Below, in pieces: positions 42,390 to 52,190 of a DNA stretch of 55,892 nt. The notes under the pieces are model-generated. The model worked only from the letters and a program-made list of their open reading frames with translations, made no database searches and had not been told where the DNA came from. A program made the position numbers and the translations under genes. Location: positions 1 to 55,892 of the forward strand of contig CAIKMJ010000016.1 of assembly GCA_903828455.1 (NCBI GenBank), given 5' to 3'. Position 1 is the stretch's first letter, and every line of letters begins with the position of its first letter. Source of the stretch: an uncultured Acidobacteriia bacterium. Lineage in GTDB: Bacteria; Acidobacteriota; Terriglobia; Bryobacterales; Bryobacteraceae.

Positions 42390-43415
42390 TTAGTCGATCG
42401 AGATCTTGCGCAGGAGCTTGAAGTCGCTGAGCATTCTGCCGGTGCCGAGGACAACGGAGGCAAGCGGATCGTCGGCGATGGAGACCGGCAGGCCGGTTTC
42501 CTCGCGGATGCGTTTGTCGAGATTCTTGATCAGGGCGCCGCCGCCGGTGAGGACGATGCCGCGGTCGCTGATATCGGCGCTGAGTTCGGGCGGCGTGCGT
42601 TCGAGGGCCACGCGAATGCCGTTGACGATGGTGGCGATGCACTCGGAGAGGGCTTCGCGGATTTCGGTGTCGTTGATGGTGAGCGTCTTGGGCACGCCTT
42701 CGATGAGGTTGCGGCCCTTGATTTCCATGGTGAGCGGACGATCGAGTTCGAAAGCGGAGCCGATTTCCATTTTGATGGCTTCGGCGGTGCGTTCGCCGAT
42801 CAGCAGATTGTACTTCCGCTTCATGAACTGCATCACGGCGTCATCCATGGCGTTGCCGGCCACGCGGACCGAGCGCGAATAGACGATGCCGGAGAGAGAG
42901 ATTACGGCGATGTCCGTGGTGCCGCCGCCGATATCGACCACCATGTTGCCGGAGGGTTCGGTGATGGGCAGACCGGCGCCGATGGCGGCCACCATGGCCT
43001 GTTCCACCAGATGCACTTCGCTGGCCTTGGCGCGGTAGGCGGAGTCCATGACGGCGCGCTTTTCCACCTGCGTGATTTCGCTGGGGACGCCGATGACGAT
43101 GCGCGGATGCACCAGCATCTTGCGATTGTGCGCCTTCTGGATGAAGTAGTTCAGCATCTTTTCGGTGACTTTGAAGTCAGCGATGACGCCGTCTTTCATC
43201 GGCTTGATGGCGACGATGTTGCCCGGCGTGCGGCCGAGCATTTCCTTAGCTTCCTTGCCGACGGCCTCTACTTCATTGGTGACTTTGTTGATGGCGACGA
43301 TGGAAGGTTCGTTGACGACGATGCCTTTGCCCTTCGCATAGACGAGCGTGTTGGCGGTTCCGAGGTCGATGGCGAGATCGGAGGAAAAAAGGCTGAAGAG
43401 CGAACGCAGATTCAT
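42390..43415 (-). CDS. mreB: Rod shape-determining protein MreB
   Basis: MreB is the bacterial actin that directs lateral wall synthesis. This 341-residue protein has SSDLAIDLGTANTLVYAKGKGIVVNEPS (phosphate 1), GNIVAIKPMKDGVIADF, DIGGGTTDIAVISL (phosphate 2) and LTGGGALIKNLD (adenosine). It is full length and clearly orthologous. It is the first gene of the mreBCD run; the promoter probably lies in the 192-base gap shared with the divergent carbonic anhydrase gene. Confidence 0.96.
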   Translation of the reverse strand: MNLRSLFSLFSSDLAIDLGTANTLVYAKGKGIVVNEPSIVAINKVTNEVEAVGKEAKEMLGRTPGNIVAIKPMKDGVIADFKVTEKMLNYFIQKAHNRKMLVHPRIVIGVPSEITQVEKRAVMDSAYRAKASEVHLVEQAMVAAIGAGLPITEPSGNMVVDIGGGTTDIAVISLSGIVYSRSVRVAGNAMDDAVMQFMKRKYNLLIGERTAEAIKMEIGSAFELDRPLTMEIKGRNLIEGVPKTLTINDTEIREALSECIATIVNGIRVALERTPPELSADISDRGIVLTGGGALIKNLDKRIREETGLPVSIADDPLASVVLGTGRMLSDFKLLRKISID

Positions 43416-43607
43416 CGTTGTAATTCGGGGTCCAGGATGGCCTGGGAATGATGGCTCAGAATTTCCGTGGAATAAGCTTCAGCGTAGCACAGCGGGCGCG
43501 AACCGCCCTTCTTCGGGCGAACGCTCGTCAGGCGGACGGCCGCGAGGCAGACGCTCGGCCGGACGGTGGCAATAAACGGTGCTCCGTCGGATAATGACAG
43601 GACTGAC

Positions 43608-44276
43608 GTGACGAGCCTCAAATACCTGTTTGACAACAACGCGCGCTGGGCCGAAGGGATTCGCGCCCAGGATCCGGAGTTCTTCGACCGGCTGGCGCAC
43701 CAGCAGTCGCCCGAATTCCTGTGGATCGGCTGTTCCGACAGTCGCGTGCCGGCCAACGAGATCACCGGGCTGATGCCGGGCGAAGTTTTCGTACACCGCA
43801 ATGTGGCGAATATTGTGAATCACGCCGATATGAACTGTCTGTCGGTGATGCAGTATGCGGTGGACGTGCTGCGCGTCAAGCACATCATGGTGGTGGGCCA
43901 TTACGGCTGCGGCGGCGTGGGGGCGGTGCTGGAGCAGCGGCGGGCGGGCATGGTCGATAACTGGCTGCATCCGGTGCGGCAGATTATGGAACATCAGTTC
44001 GCCGAATACCGCAGTCTGCATGCGCGCGGCGTGATGAGCACGCAGGCGCTGTGGGACCGGCTTTGCGAGGCCAATGTGGTGCAGCAGACGCGGGCGGCCT
44101 TTGAGACGGCGATCGTGCGCGATGCCTGGGCGCGGGGACAGGAGCTTTCCGTGCATGGCTGGATCTATTCGCTCAGCGACGGGCGACTGCGCGATCTGGG
44201 GGTCACGGTGGGCTCGCTGGCGGAAGCCGATGCGATTGCCGAGGGCGAACCGTTTCTGGCGCAGACGGGACTTTGA
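43608..44276 (+). CDS. Beta-class carbonic anhydrase
   Basis: This 222-residue enzyme interconverts CO2 and bicarbonate. Zinc ligands from GTG 43608: C42, H98 and C101, with D44 and R46 in the CSDSR dyad. The sequence MPGEVFVHRNVANIV and the HYGCGGVGAV motif are typical of the can/cynT group. I start at GTG 43608, which has AGGA upstream and gives the family N-terminus TSLKYLFDNNARWAE; GTG 43566 is an in-frame longer option. The next gene starts within three bases of its stop. Confidence 0.92.
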   Translation: MTSLKYLFDNNARWAEGIRAQDPEFFDRLAHQQSPEFLWIGCSDSRVPANEITGLMPGEVFVHRNVANIVNHADMNCLSVMQYAVDVLRVKHIMVVGHYGCGGVGAVLEQRRAGMVDNWLHPVRQIMEHQFAEYRSLHARGVMSTQALWDRLCEANVVQQTRAAFETAIVRDAWARGQELSVHGWIYSLSDGRLRDLGVTVGSLAEADAIAEGEPFLAQTGL

Positions 44277-44278
44277 AG

Positions 44279-45040
44279 ATGCGAATGCGGGGAATCGGCG
44301 GATGGCTGGCGCTCGCGCTGTGGCTGGGCCGGGCAGTGTGGCTGGGCGGCGGACTTGTGCACGCGCAGTCGCAGTTGCCGGCGGGCGCCATGAGCGGGCA
44401 TCCCGATCCGATGCTGAAATTCGTTTCGTTCGTGCTGGACGACGTGCAGAAGAACTGGGATCGCGTCCTGCCGGCCCAGATGAAGACGCCGTACCGCCAC
44501 GCGAAGCTGGTGCTGTACCGCAATTCGTTTCCATCCGCGTGCGGGAAGGCCGAGACAGCGGTGGGGCCGTTTTACTGCCCGGGCGACGAGAAAGTCTATC
44601 TGGATCTGGAATTTTTCAGTGAACTGAAGCGGCGTTTCGGCGCGCCGGGCGAGTTTGCCGAAGCCTATGTGATCGCGCACGAGATCGGGCACCACATTCA
44701 AAAGATCGAAGGGATCGAACAGAAGATCCGGCATCTGCAGGAAACCAATCCGCGCGAGGCGAATCAGCTTTCGGTGCGGCTGGAACTGCAGGCGGACTGT
44801 TTCGCCGGCGTGTGGGGGAATTCGACAGAGCAGCGGCATCTGGTGAACCGCAACGATATCGAGTCGGCAATCCATGCGGCGGCCGCGGTGGGCGACGACC
44901 GGCTGCAACGGCTGGGACGCGGCTCGGTGAATCCGGAAAAGTTCACGCACGGCACCTCGGCGCAGCGCGTGGAATGGTTCCGGCGCGGACTGGATTCGGG
45001 AAAGCTGACGGCGTGCAATACGTTCGGCAGCGAACGCTGA
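44279..45040 (+). CDS. YpfJ-like neutral zinc metallopeptidase
   Basis: This exported protein of about 253 residues has a signal/anchor segment near residues 5-30. The zinc motif HEIGHHIQ lies at the centre, with further family signatures KVYLDLEFFSELKRRFGAPGEFAEAYVIA and LSVRLELQADCFAGVW, where the Glu-rich LELQADC stretch supplies the third ligand. The ending NPEKFTHGTSAQRVEWFRRGLDSGKLTACNTF is also typical. Starts TTG 44273 and ATG 44285 are also in frame. The peptidase activity of the family is mostly assumed. It is probably co-transcribed with the carbonic anhydrase. Confidence 0.8.
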   Translation: MRMRGIGGWLALALWLGRAVWLGGGLVHAQSQLPAGAMSGHPDPMLKFVSFVLDDVQKNWDRVLPAQMKTPYRHAKLVLYRNSFPSACGKAETAVGPFYCPGDEKVYLDLEFFSELKRRFGAPGEFAEAYVIAHEIGHHIQKIEGIEQKIRHLQETNPREANQLSVRLELQADCFAGVWGNSTEQRHLVNRNDIESAIHAAAAVGDDRLQRLGRGSVNPEKFTHGTSAQRVEWFRRGLDSGKLTACNTFGSER

Positions 45041-45046
45041 GTCCCG

Positions 45047-45424
45047 TTACTTCGATTTCGCGTCTTCGGAATACTGCGGCTGCGGCGGATTCAGCTTGAT
45101 GGTGATGGTCTGCTCGGGCTGGTTCAGCGTGTAGACGTCGCCAAAGGTCTGGTAGTGCGGCGCGATCACCTGAATGGTGACTTCGCCCATGGGAATTTCC
45201 GGAATCGAAACGCTGCCTTCCTGACTGGTCTTGGTTTCCCAGTTGGTCTGGGGATGCTTCATCTTGATGGGGTTGAGAGCGCGCTTAAAGCGGATGATGA
45301 CGCTGGCGCGATCGATCGGTTTGCCGGTGGTGGCGGAATTGACCTGCACGGTGAGCCTTGTGCCGGTAGCGGCAAAGAGGGGCAGGATCAGAAGAAGCGC
45401 AAGGGTCAGCCGAACGGAACGCAT
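45047..45424 (-). CDS. Small secreted protein with carboxypeptidase-regulatory-like fold
   Basis: This 125-residue protein has a signal peptide (SVRLTLALLLILPLFAATG). A single beta-sandwich follows: LTVQVNSATTGKPIDRASVIIRF, then WETKTSQEGSVSIPEIPMGEVTIQVIAPHYQTFGDVYTL, with the G-K-P-I-x-x-A-S pattern and P-x-G-x-V/y-x-I-x-A turn of CarbopepD_reg-like domains. It probably has no enzymatic role. It is convergent with the metallopeptidase gene, and the hairpin array begins 40 bases upstream of its start. Confidence 0.6.
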   Translation of the reverse strand: MRSVRLTLALLLILPLFAATGTRLTVQVNSATTGKPIDRASVIIRFKRALNPIKMKHPQTNWETKTSQEGSVSIPEIPMGEVTIQVIAPHYQTFGDVYTLNQPEQTITIKLNPPQPQYSEDAKSK

Positions 45425-45464
45425 TTGCTTATTATGCGATATTCCTCGGTTGCCTTTGCACGGC

Positions 45465-45721
45465 CGATATCGCTAGGCGATGGCTTTCCTAATCGATATC
45501 GCCAGGCGATATCTTTGCTCGGCCGATATCGCTACGCGACGGCTTTCCTAATCGATATCGCCAGGCGATATCTTTCCCTGACCGATATCGCTACGCGATA
45601 TCTTTGCTCGGCCGATATCGCTACGCGACGGCTTTCCTAATCGATATCGCCAGGCGATATCTTTCCCTGACCGATATCGCTACGCGATATCTTTACCTAA
45701 TCGATATCGCTACGCGATATC
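45465..45721. repeat. Nine-copy 29-30-bp hairpin satellite
   Basis: Units begin at 45465, 45494, 45524, 45553, 45583, 45613, 45642, 45672 and 45702. Each contains a near-perfect inverted repeat GATATCGC-N3-GCGATATC (loops TAC, TAG or CAG; some arms degenerate) and a short linker with CTTTNCCTNA or CTTTGCTCGG. A higher-order repeat of about 90 bp is visible. The last unit contains the stop codon of the hpnE-like gene (45710-45712). Confidence 0.95.
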
Positions 45722-47044
45722 GGGAATCAGGAATTTTGAGTTGAGTCCGGCGGCGGCGGCCACGGCCTCAGCCGCGATGTAGCCGCTGCGAACGGCGCCC
45801 TCCATGGTGGCAGGCCAGCCGGACCGCGTCCAGTCACCGGCGAGAAAGAAATTTCCGAACGAGGTCGCCGGACCGGGACGCAGTTGTTCGAGGCCGGGCC
45901 GCGCGGAAAACGTGGCGCGGACCTCTTTGATCACCTGCGCGCGTTCGAGCTTCGCTTCGCCGATGGCGGGGAAGAATTCGGCCGCTTCGCGACAGGCCAG
46001 TTCGATCACTTCGGCACGCGGCATCGCGGTCAAATTGCGGGACGCGCTGACGACGAACTGCAGGTAGCGGCCGTCGCGCTTATTGAACATCCACTGGACA
46101 TTGCGATCGAGCAGTGTTGCGTGCGGCAGATCTGTCACCGGGCGGTCGAACCACAGATGGATGCCGGTAATCGGCGAGTGCTGAAAGGCATCCCACTCGA
46201 TGGGCAGTTCGGGCAAAAGAGTACGAAGGCGGTCGAACGGCAGACAGGAGATGTAATAGTCGGCGGCACGGCCGCTGCCGCCGGCCTCGATGCCGCACAG
46301 ACGGCCACCGGCGGCGTCGATCCTGGTGACAGCGGCGCGGTCGAAGATGCGCACATTGCCGGTTTGCCGGAGAGCAGCCTCGTCGTACAGTTCGCGCAAC
46401 GGTACGGCGGGGATGCCCATCTCGTAGGAATCGGCGCGCGCGATCATGCCGAGCCAGAAGACCTGAAAACCGTGTGCGGCGGCCATCTGGTCGAGTTCCT
46501 CATTGACGGCGCTGACCAGGACCTGCCGCCAGTAGCGCTCGATGGCGCGATCGGTCTGGCGCTTTTCGCGCAGCCAGTCCAGCATGCTGATCCGGTCGAG
46601 ATCGCGGCGCGTGAGGCGCTCGTTCGGAATCGCCCGCACGGCGCGCGCAATGGCGATCTTGTCGCCGAGTCCGAGGAACTTGAGCATCAGGAACGAACCG
46701 GCGAAGTGGGATGGCGCGGGAAGCATGCCGCGCTTCAGGATCGATGTACGGCCGCCGGGCTCGACAAAGAAGAACTCGCGGTAGAAATGGACCTTGTCCT
46801 GCGCGCCGAGCCGGCGGTAGAGATCGAGCAGATTGACGCAGCAGCGCAGCAGGACGTGCTGGCAGTTGTCGATCATCTCTCCGGCTGCTTCGTCGCTTTC
46901 GCCACCAGGTACGGGCCACGATGTGGCGCGGCCGCCCAGAAAAGGACGGGCTTCGTAAAGATCGACATCAAAGCCGCTCTTGCCCAGCGCCGCAGCCGCC
47001 GCGAGGCCCGCGAGGCCGCCGCCGAGAATCGCCACGCGCGGCAT
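45710..47044 (-). CDS. hpnE: Squalene-associated FAD-dependent desaturase (HpnE-like)
   Basis: This 444-residue amine-oxidase-fold flavoprotein resembles HpnE, which makes squalene from hydroxysqualene in hopanoid biosynthesis. N-terminal Rossmann motif GGGLAGLAAAAALGKSGFDVDLYEARPFLGGRATSW, then DNCQHVLLRCCVNLLDLYRRLG (typical HpnE), SAVNEELDQM and the C-terminal FAD motif FFLAGDWTRSGWPATMEGAVRSG. No hpnC/D lies adjacent, so the pathway role is inferred. Its last codons and stop are encoded by the hairpin array. It overlaps the TolC-like gene by one base. Confidence 0.82.
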   Translation of the reverse strand: MPRVAILGGGLAGLAAAAALGKSGFDVDLYEARPFLGGRATSWPVPGGESDEAAGEMIDNCQHVLLRCCVNLLDLYRRLGAQDKVHFYREFFFVEPGGRTSILKRGMLPAPSHFAGSFLMLKFLGLGDKIAIARAVRAIPNERLTRRDLDRISMLDWLREKRQTDRAIERYWRQVLVSAVNEELDQMAAAHGFQVFWLGMIARADSYEMGIPAVPLRELYDEAALRQTGNVRIFDRAAVTRIDAAGGRLCGIEAGGSGRAADYYISCLPFDRLRTLLPELPIEWDAFQHSPITGIHLWFDRPVTDLPHATLLDRNVQWMFNKRDGRYLQFVVSASRNLTAMPRAEVIELACREAAEFFPAIGEAKLERAQVIKEVRATFSARPGLEQLRPGPATSFGNFFLAGDWTRSGWPATMEGAVRSGYIAAEAVAAAAGLNSKFLIPDIA

Positions 47045-48321
47045 TATTGCAGGGCCGCCCGCAGTTCTCCCGTCTGCCGCAGCAGTTCGAGCCGGGCGCG
47101 TTCGGTGCCGAACTGCGCGTCATAAAACGCCATCCACTTTTCGTTTTCGGCGATGCGGGCTTCTTCCACTTGCCGCAGCGTGGCGCGGCCCTCGTCCATC
47201 TGCGCGAGCAGAACGCTGAGCTGCTCGCGCGAAAGTTCCAGTTCGGCCTGCGCGACCTGGCGAGCCATATCGGTTTTGGCGAGCGTCTGGTAGCTCTGGT
47301 GGATATCGAGCGCGATGCGGTCCTTTACCATCTGCGCTTCGGTGCGGCTGCGGCGCTGGTCGGCCTCGGCGACCGCGACCTGACCGCGAATGGTGGCGCC
47401 GAGGAAGAGCGGCACCTGAATGGAGGCGCCGATCTCGCCGTTATTGCGCTGAAAGCTGGTGAAGTACTGCTGGTAGTTGCTGAATTTGGCGAGCATGGCG
47501 TACTGCGCGACGAGGTCGACGCGGGGCAGCGACTGCGCCCTGGCGCCCTTAATTTCGAGCTCCCTGGCAACGATGCCGGAATCGAGACGTTTGAGGTCAT
47601 TGCTGGCGGCGGTCGCGGACTGGATGGCTGCGCTTTCGCTGGCCGGCAGCGCGGGCACGGCGCGTTCGGCGACAGAGGGTTTCACGCTGTCGCCGGCAGC
47701 GTAGCCAAGGGCGCTGGCGAGACTGCGTTCGGCAAAATCCCGATCGCTTTCGAGACTCATCCGGCGCTGGCGGGCGCGCAGCAGATTGACGTTGGCCTCC
47801 TGCGCCACAACGGAAAGTTCGCGACCTTCGGCGACGCGGGCCTGCAGAGTTTCGAGAACCGCGGCCAGGCTTTCGACCTGCTTCGCAGCCATTTCGGCGA
47901 GACGGCCGGCGCGGTCGGCATCGAGATAGAGCGACGCGACGCGAAATGCGACCTCATCGGCTTTGGCGGCGGTGCTGAAGGTCGCGCCGCGCGCGTTTTC
48001 TTTTGCCTGCGCGATGGCGTAGGTCTGCGGGCGGTTGAACAGGAAGCGATCGGCCTTCACCTGAAAGATGGAGGGCGCCGCGCCGTCGATGCCGAGCGGA
48101 AAGCCGTTGACGTAGGCGAGCCCGCTGCCCGCGCCCACATGGGGAGCGAACGGCTGTTCGGCAAGGCCGACGGCGGCGGCGACCTTCGCCTCATCGATGC
48201 GCGCGATCACCAGTTCGGGGCTCTGCCCGAGGGCGCGATTCACGGCATCCCGCAGCGTGAGCGTGTGGGTCTCGGCGTGAGCCGCGAGGGCGAAAAAGAG
48301 AAGGAAAGGAATTCCGCGCAT
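47044..48321 (-). CDS. TolC-family outer membrane efflux protein
   Basis: This protein of 425 residues has a signal peptide (GIPFLLFFALAAHAE), then two OEP repeats: TLRDAVNRALGQSPELVIARIDEAK in the first half and ARELEIKGARAQSLPRVDLVAQYA in the second. Long alpha-helical stretches (ALYLDADRAGRLAEMAAKQVESLAAVLETLQ) form the periplasmic barrel. Three bases separate it from the ABC permease upstream, so together they probably form part of an exporter, though no membrane-fusion protein is in the window. Confidence 0.8.
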   Translation of the reverse strand: MRGIPFLLFFALAAHAETHTLTLRDAVNRALGQSPELVIARIDEAKVAAAVGLAEQPFAPHVGAGSGLAYVNGFPLGIDGAAPSIFQVKADRFLFNRPQTYAIAQAKENARGATFSTAAKADEVAFRVASLYLDADRAGRLAEMAAKQVESLAAVLETLQARVAEGRELSVVAQEANVNLLRARQRRMSLESDRDFAERSLASALGYAAGDSVKPSVAERAVPALPASESAAIQSATAASNDLKRLDSGIVARELEIKGARAQSLPRVDLVAQYAMLAKFSNYQQYFTSFQRNNGEIGASIQVPLFLGATIRGQVAVAEADQRRSRTEAQMVKDRIALDIHQSYQTLAKTDMARQVAQAELELSREQLSVLLAQMDEGRATLRQVEEARIAENEKWMAFYDAQFGTERARLELLRQTGELRAALQ

Positions 48322-48324
48322 GAA

Positions 48325-49536
<1,212 letters not shown>

Positions 49537-49539
49537 GCG

Positions 49540-50433
49540 TTACCTTGAGACGCGCCTTCCGGTTGCGATGTCGGCCTTCTGGCCGCCGGCCCTCTCGAAA
49601 AGTTTGATGGCGTCGGCGCGGGACGGCTCGTCCGGCGTGAGCGAATCGAGCGCAATGTATTTCTTCAGCAGGTTGCGGGCTTCATCGAGCCGGCGTTTGG
49701 CATGAACCCAGATGGCGGCGCGCGAATACATCAGCGCGGGCGAGGCGGGTGCGATCTTCGCGGCGCGGTCTGACCATTCATCGCTTTCCATATGGCGGCC
49801 GCGGCGTTCGAGGAACCGCGCCATGTTCATGATCTGGCCGGTATTTTCCGGCTCCATTTCGATGGCGTGGTAGATGGCGGCTTCGGCGCTCTCGTACTGT
49901 TTTGCCTGCTCGTATAGCCGGGCGCGGGCCTGCCAGGCTTCGGCGGGATCGGCGCGGTCGAGGACCGGCATCAGCCCGCGCGCCTTTTCGACGCCGCCGC
50001 CCATCAGGGCGGGCGCCTGAAGGTAAAACTCGAACAGGTCGTTGACGGCATCGCGATTCATGGGGTCGAGCTTCACTGCCTGTTCGAAAGCCTCGCGCGT
50101 GTGGGTCGCCAGCCCGACGGCGAGCAGCGCGAAGGACGTTTCGGCGCGGCGGCCATAGGTGCGGCCGAGCCAGAGCTGAATGCCGGAATCGCCGGGCGCA
50201 ATCGCCGCCGCCTTTTCCAGAACTTCGGTGGCGCGCTTCAGATCGCCGGCGTGAAACAGGCACTGGCCAAGCAGCCGGAGTTCGGCGGCATCGGAGGAGG
50301 ACTCGCTGAGGAGCCGGATGGCGCCCGCGTAGTCGGTATGCATGTACAGGCCTTGCGCGCGATCCACATTTGCGCCGGCCGCCCACGCGTGAGCAGCCAG
50401 GAGAACGCAGATCGATGTAAGTCGCAGATGCAT
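49540..50433 (-). CDS. Exported TPR protein
   Basis: This protein of 297 residues has a signal peptide (RLTSICVLLAAHAWAAG) and about six TPR-like helix pairs, such as LRLLGQCLFHAGDLKRATEVLEKAAAIAPG, YESAEAAIYHAIEMEPENTGQIMNMARFLERRG and LMYSRAAIWVHAKRRLDEARNLLKKYIALD. It probably mediates protein contacts in the periplasm; four bases separate it from the ABC permease. The partner is unknown. Confidence 0.7.
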   Translation of the reverse strand: MHLRLTSICVLLAAHAWAAGANVDRAQGLYMHTDYAGAIRLLSESSSDAAELRLLGQCLFHAGDLKRATEVLEKAAAIAPGDSGIQLWLGRTYGRRAETSFALLAVGLATHTREAFEQAVKLDPMNRDAVNDLFEFYLQAPALMGGGVEKARGLMPVLDRADPAEAWQARARLYEQAKQYESAEAAIYHAIEMEPENTGQIMNMARFLERRGRHMESDEWSDRAAKIAPASPALMYSRAAIWVHAKRRLDEARNLLKKYIALDSLTPDEPSRADAIKLFERAGGQKADIATGRRVSR

Positions 50434-50444
50434 CCGGGGAAGCC

Positions 50445-50885
50445 TTACTGGTGGCCGCGATGGCGGTCACGGAACATGCGGAACAGTTCCATCATCGCGA
50501 TCCAGATGTTCACGATGCCAATCCCGCTGACACCGCCCCGCGTGTAGGTATTTTGCCAGAAAGTGTGCCACGTCGTCTGCATGGCCCCGGGAACGGCCCA
50601 GGCAAAGTAGTTCGACGACCAGCTCTCCGTCCACGGGTAAACGAGGAGAAACAGCCCGAGTTCGAAGCAAAAGATGATGAAGAGGATCGCGCTGAGCCGC
50701 TGGAACCAGGTGGGTCCGGGCGGGGTCATCGGCGCGTTCATGCCGGGTTCGTCGGTGGCCGAGTTCGCGACCTGAGAGTCTTGCGGTGTACTGACCGGCC
50801 GCGGCACGGAGGAGGCAGCAATGCTGCTGTCGGCGTCGTGGAAGCCGGGCGTTTCGCTCATGCCGTCTCCGCTGAGGTTGCTCAT
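50445..50885 (-). CDS. Small membrane protein, unknown function
   Basis: This protein of 146 residues has a polar N-terminal half rich in Ser, Asp and Pro, then two hydrophobic segments (LSAILFIIFCFELGLFLLVYPW and VSGIGIVNIWIAMMELFRMF). Its start overlaps the rnhB stop by four bases (ATGA), so it is translationally coupled to rnhB; a longer frame running into rnhB is a shadow. I do not recognise a named family; similar short membrane proteins follow rnhB in some acidobacteria by position only. Confidence 0.6.
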   Translation of the reverse strand: MSNLSGDGMSETPGFHDADSSIAASSVPRPVSTPQDSQVANSATDEPGMNAPMTPPGPTWFQRLSAILFIIFCFELGLFLLVYPWTESWSSNYFAWAVPGAMQTTWHTFWQNTYTRGGVSGIGIVNIWIAMMELFRMFRDRHRGHQ

Positions 50886-51598
50886 GCGCCGGCCGCCGCA
50901 AACATTTCCAGCTGCCGGTCGCGCGGAAGCATGGAACAGAGGGCACTTTGCCGCACCGGCTCGAACGTCATGCGGTGCTGTGGGGTGGGGCCGAGGCCGC
51001 GGAGTGCGGCGAGGTGGTCCGGCGCCGTGTAGCCCTTGTGACTGGCGAGCCCGTATTCGGGATAGAAGCGATGCCACTCGCACATCATGCGGTCGCGGTG
51101 GACCTTGGCGATGATGGACGCCGCCGCGATGGCGTGGCAGCGCGCGTCGCCTTTGATCAGGGGATGCTGGGGAATGGCGATATCGAGAGGAACAGCGTCG
51201 ATGAGAGCGAAGTCCGGGGCGGGCCGAAGCCGCTCGATGGCGCGCTTCATGGCGAGGCGCGAGGCTTCGTAGATGTTGATGCGGTCGATGGTGGCGGCGT
51301 CGACGGCCTCAATGGTCCACGCGACAGCGCGTTCGCGAATCAGGGCCGAGAGTTCTTCGCGGGCTTCCGGATCGATCTGCTTGCTGTCGTTCAGCCCGTC
51401 GATCGGGCGATCGGGCGAAAGAATGACGGCGGCCGCGACTACAGCGCCAAACAGCGAACCGCGGCCCACTTCGTCGGCACCGGCGATAAAATGGTAACCG
51501 CGCGCGCGAAGATCCCGTTCCAGCTTGTCCTGACACTGGAACGGTACGTTTTTCGGACTGCTTTTCGGGTTCAGCTCTCGCGCCGCGGGGCGGGCCAT
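50882..51598 (-). CDS. rnhB: Ribonuclease HII
   Basis: This enzyme cuts RNA in RNA-DNA hybrids and misincorporated ribonucleotides. The four acidic residues of the active site are present: D42 and E43 (GADEVGRG), D134 (LIDAVPL) and D169 (KVHRDR). The conserved GDARCHAIAAASIIAK stretch is also present. It lies directly after rplS, a very common arrangement, and before a coupled membrane protein gene. Confidence 0.94.
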   Translation of the reverse strand: MARPAARELNPKSSPKNVPFQCQDKLERDLRARGYHFIAGADEVGRGSLFGAVVAAAVILSPDRPIDGLNDSKQIDPEAREELSALIRERAVAWTIEAVDAATIDRINIYEASRLAMKRAIERLRPAPDFALIDAVPLDIAIPQHPLIKGDARCHAIAAASIIAKVHRDRMMCEWHRFYPEYGLASHKGYTAPDHLAALRGLGPTPQHRMTFEPVRQSALCSMLPRDRQLEMFAAAGA

Positions 51599-51617
51599 AG
51601 ATCGCCGAACGCGGGAG

Positions 51618-51965
51618 TTAAGCGCGTTCCTTCAGGCGGGCTGCCTTGCCCTTGAGGCCACGGAGATAGTAGAGCTTGGAACGGCGAACGCGGCCGGTGC
51701 GAACCACGTCGATGTGATCGATCATGCGGCCGTGCAGCGGGAAAATGCGTTCCACGCCGTGGCCAAAGCTGACCTTGCGAACCGTGATGGTTTCGCTCAG
51801 CGAGTGGTTATTGCGGGCAATGACGACGCCTTCAAAAACCTGAATGCGCTCTTTGTCGCCTTCCTTGATTTTGACGTGAACTTTGATCGTGTCGCCGATC
51901 CGGAACGCCGCAATGTCGGTGCGGACATTCTTCTTCGTAAACTTTTCTAACAGCGCGTTTTGCAT
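51618..51965 (-). CDS. rplS: 50S ribosomal protein L19
   Basis: L19 lies at the 30S-50S interface. The 115-residue protein has [58 protein letters not shown] and ends [27 protein letters not shown], all family signatures. It is the first gene of the rplS-rnhB run. The usual rpsP-rimM-trmD genes are not upstream in this window. Confidence 0.97.
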   Translation of the reverse strand: MQNALLEKFTKKNVRTDIAAFRIGDTIKVHVKIKEGDKERIQVFEGVVIARNNHSLSETITVRKVSFGHGVERIFPLHGRMIDHIDVVRTGRVRRSKLYYLRGLKGKAARLKERA

Positions 51966-52190
51966 CTCAGGAAACCTTACAGGTGGGTTAATCCCTTATC
52001 TTACTACAAAACCTCCCGCACTTGCCCGGCCGGGGGCCGAGTTCGCCACGAGAGCCGGTGCAGGGATTTACAATGGCGGAACCGGCGGGCGGCGAAGCAG
52101 GAGCAATGCGGCCACGCCTGGAGCCGAATCGAAGGCCTCAACCGTTTTCATTTCTTATAGATACAGTCTCCGCCCGCGCGCCGGGGGAGA

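Noticed and set aside
45465-45721. CRISPR array
   Set aside because: Repeats are palindromic units with only about ten-base, low-diversity linkers and no cas genes nearby.
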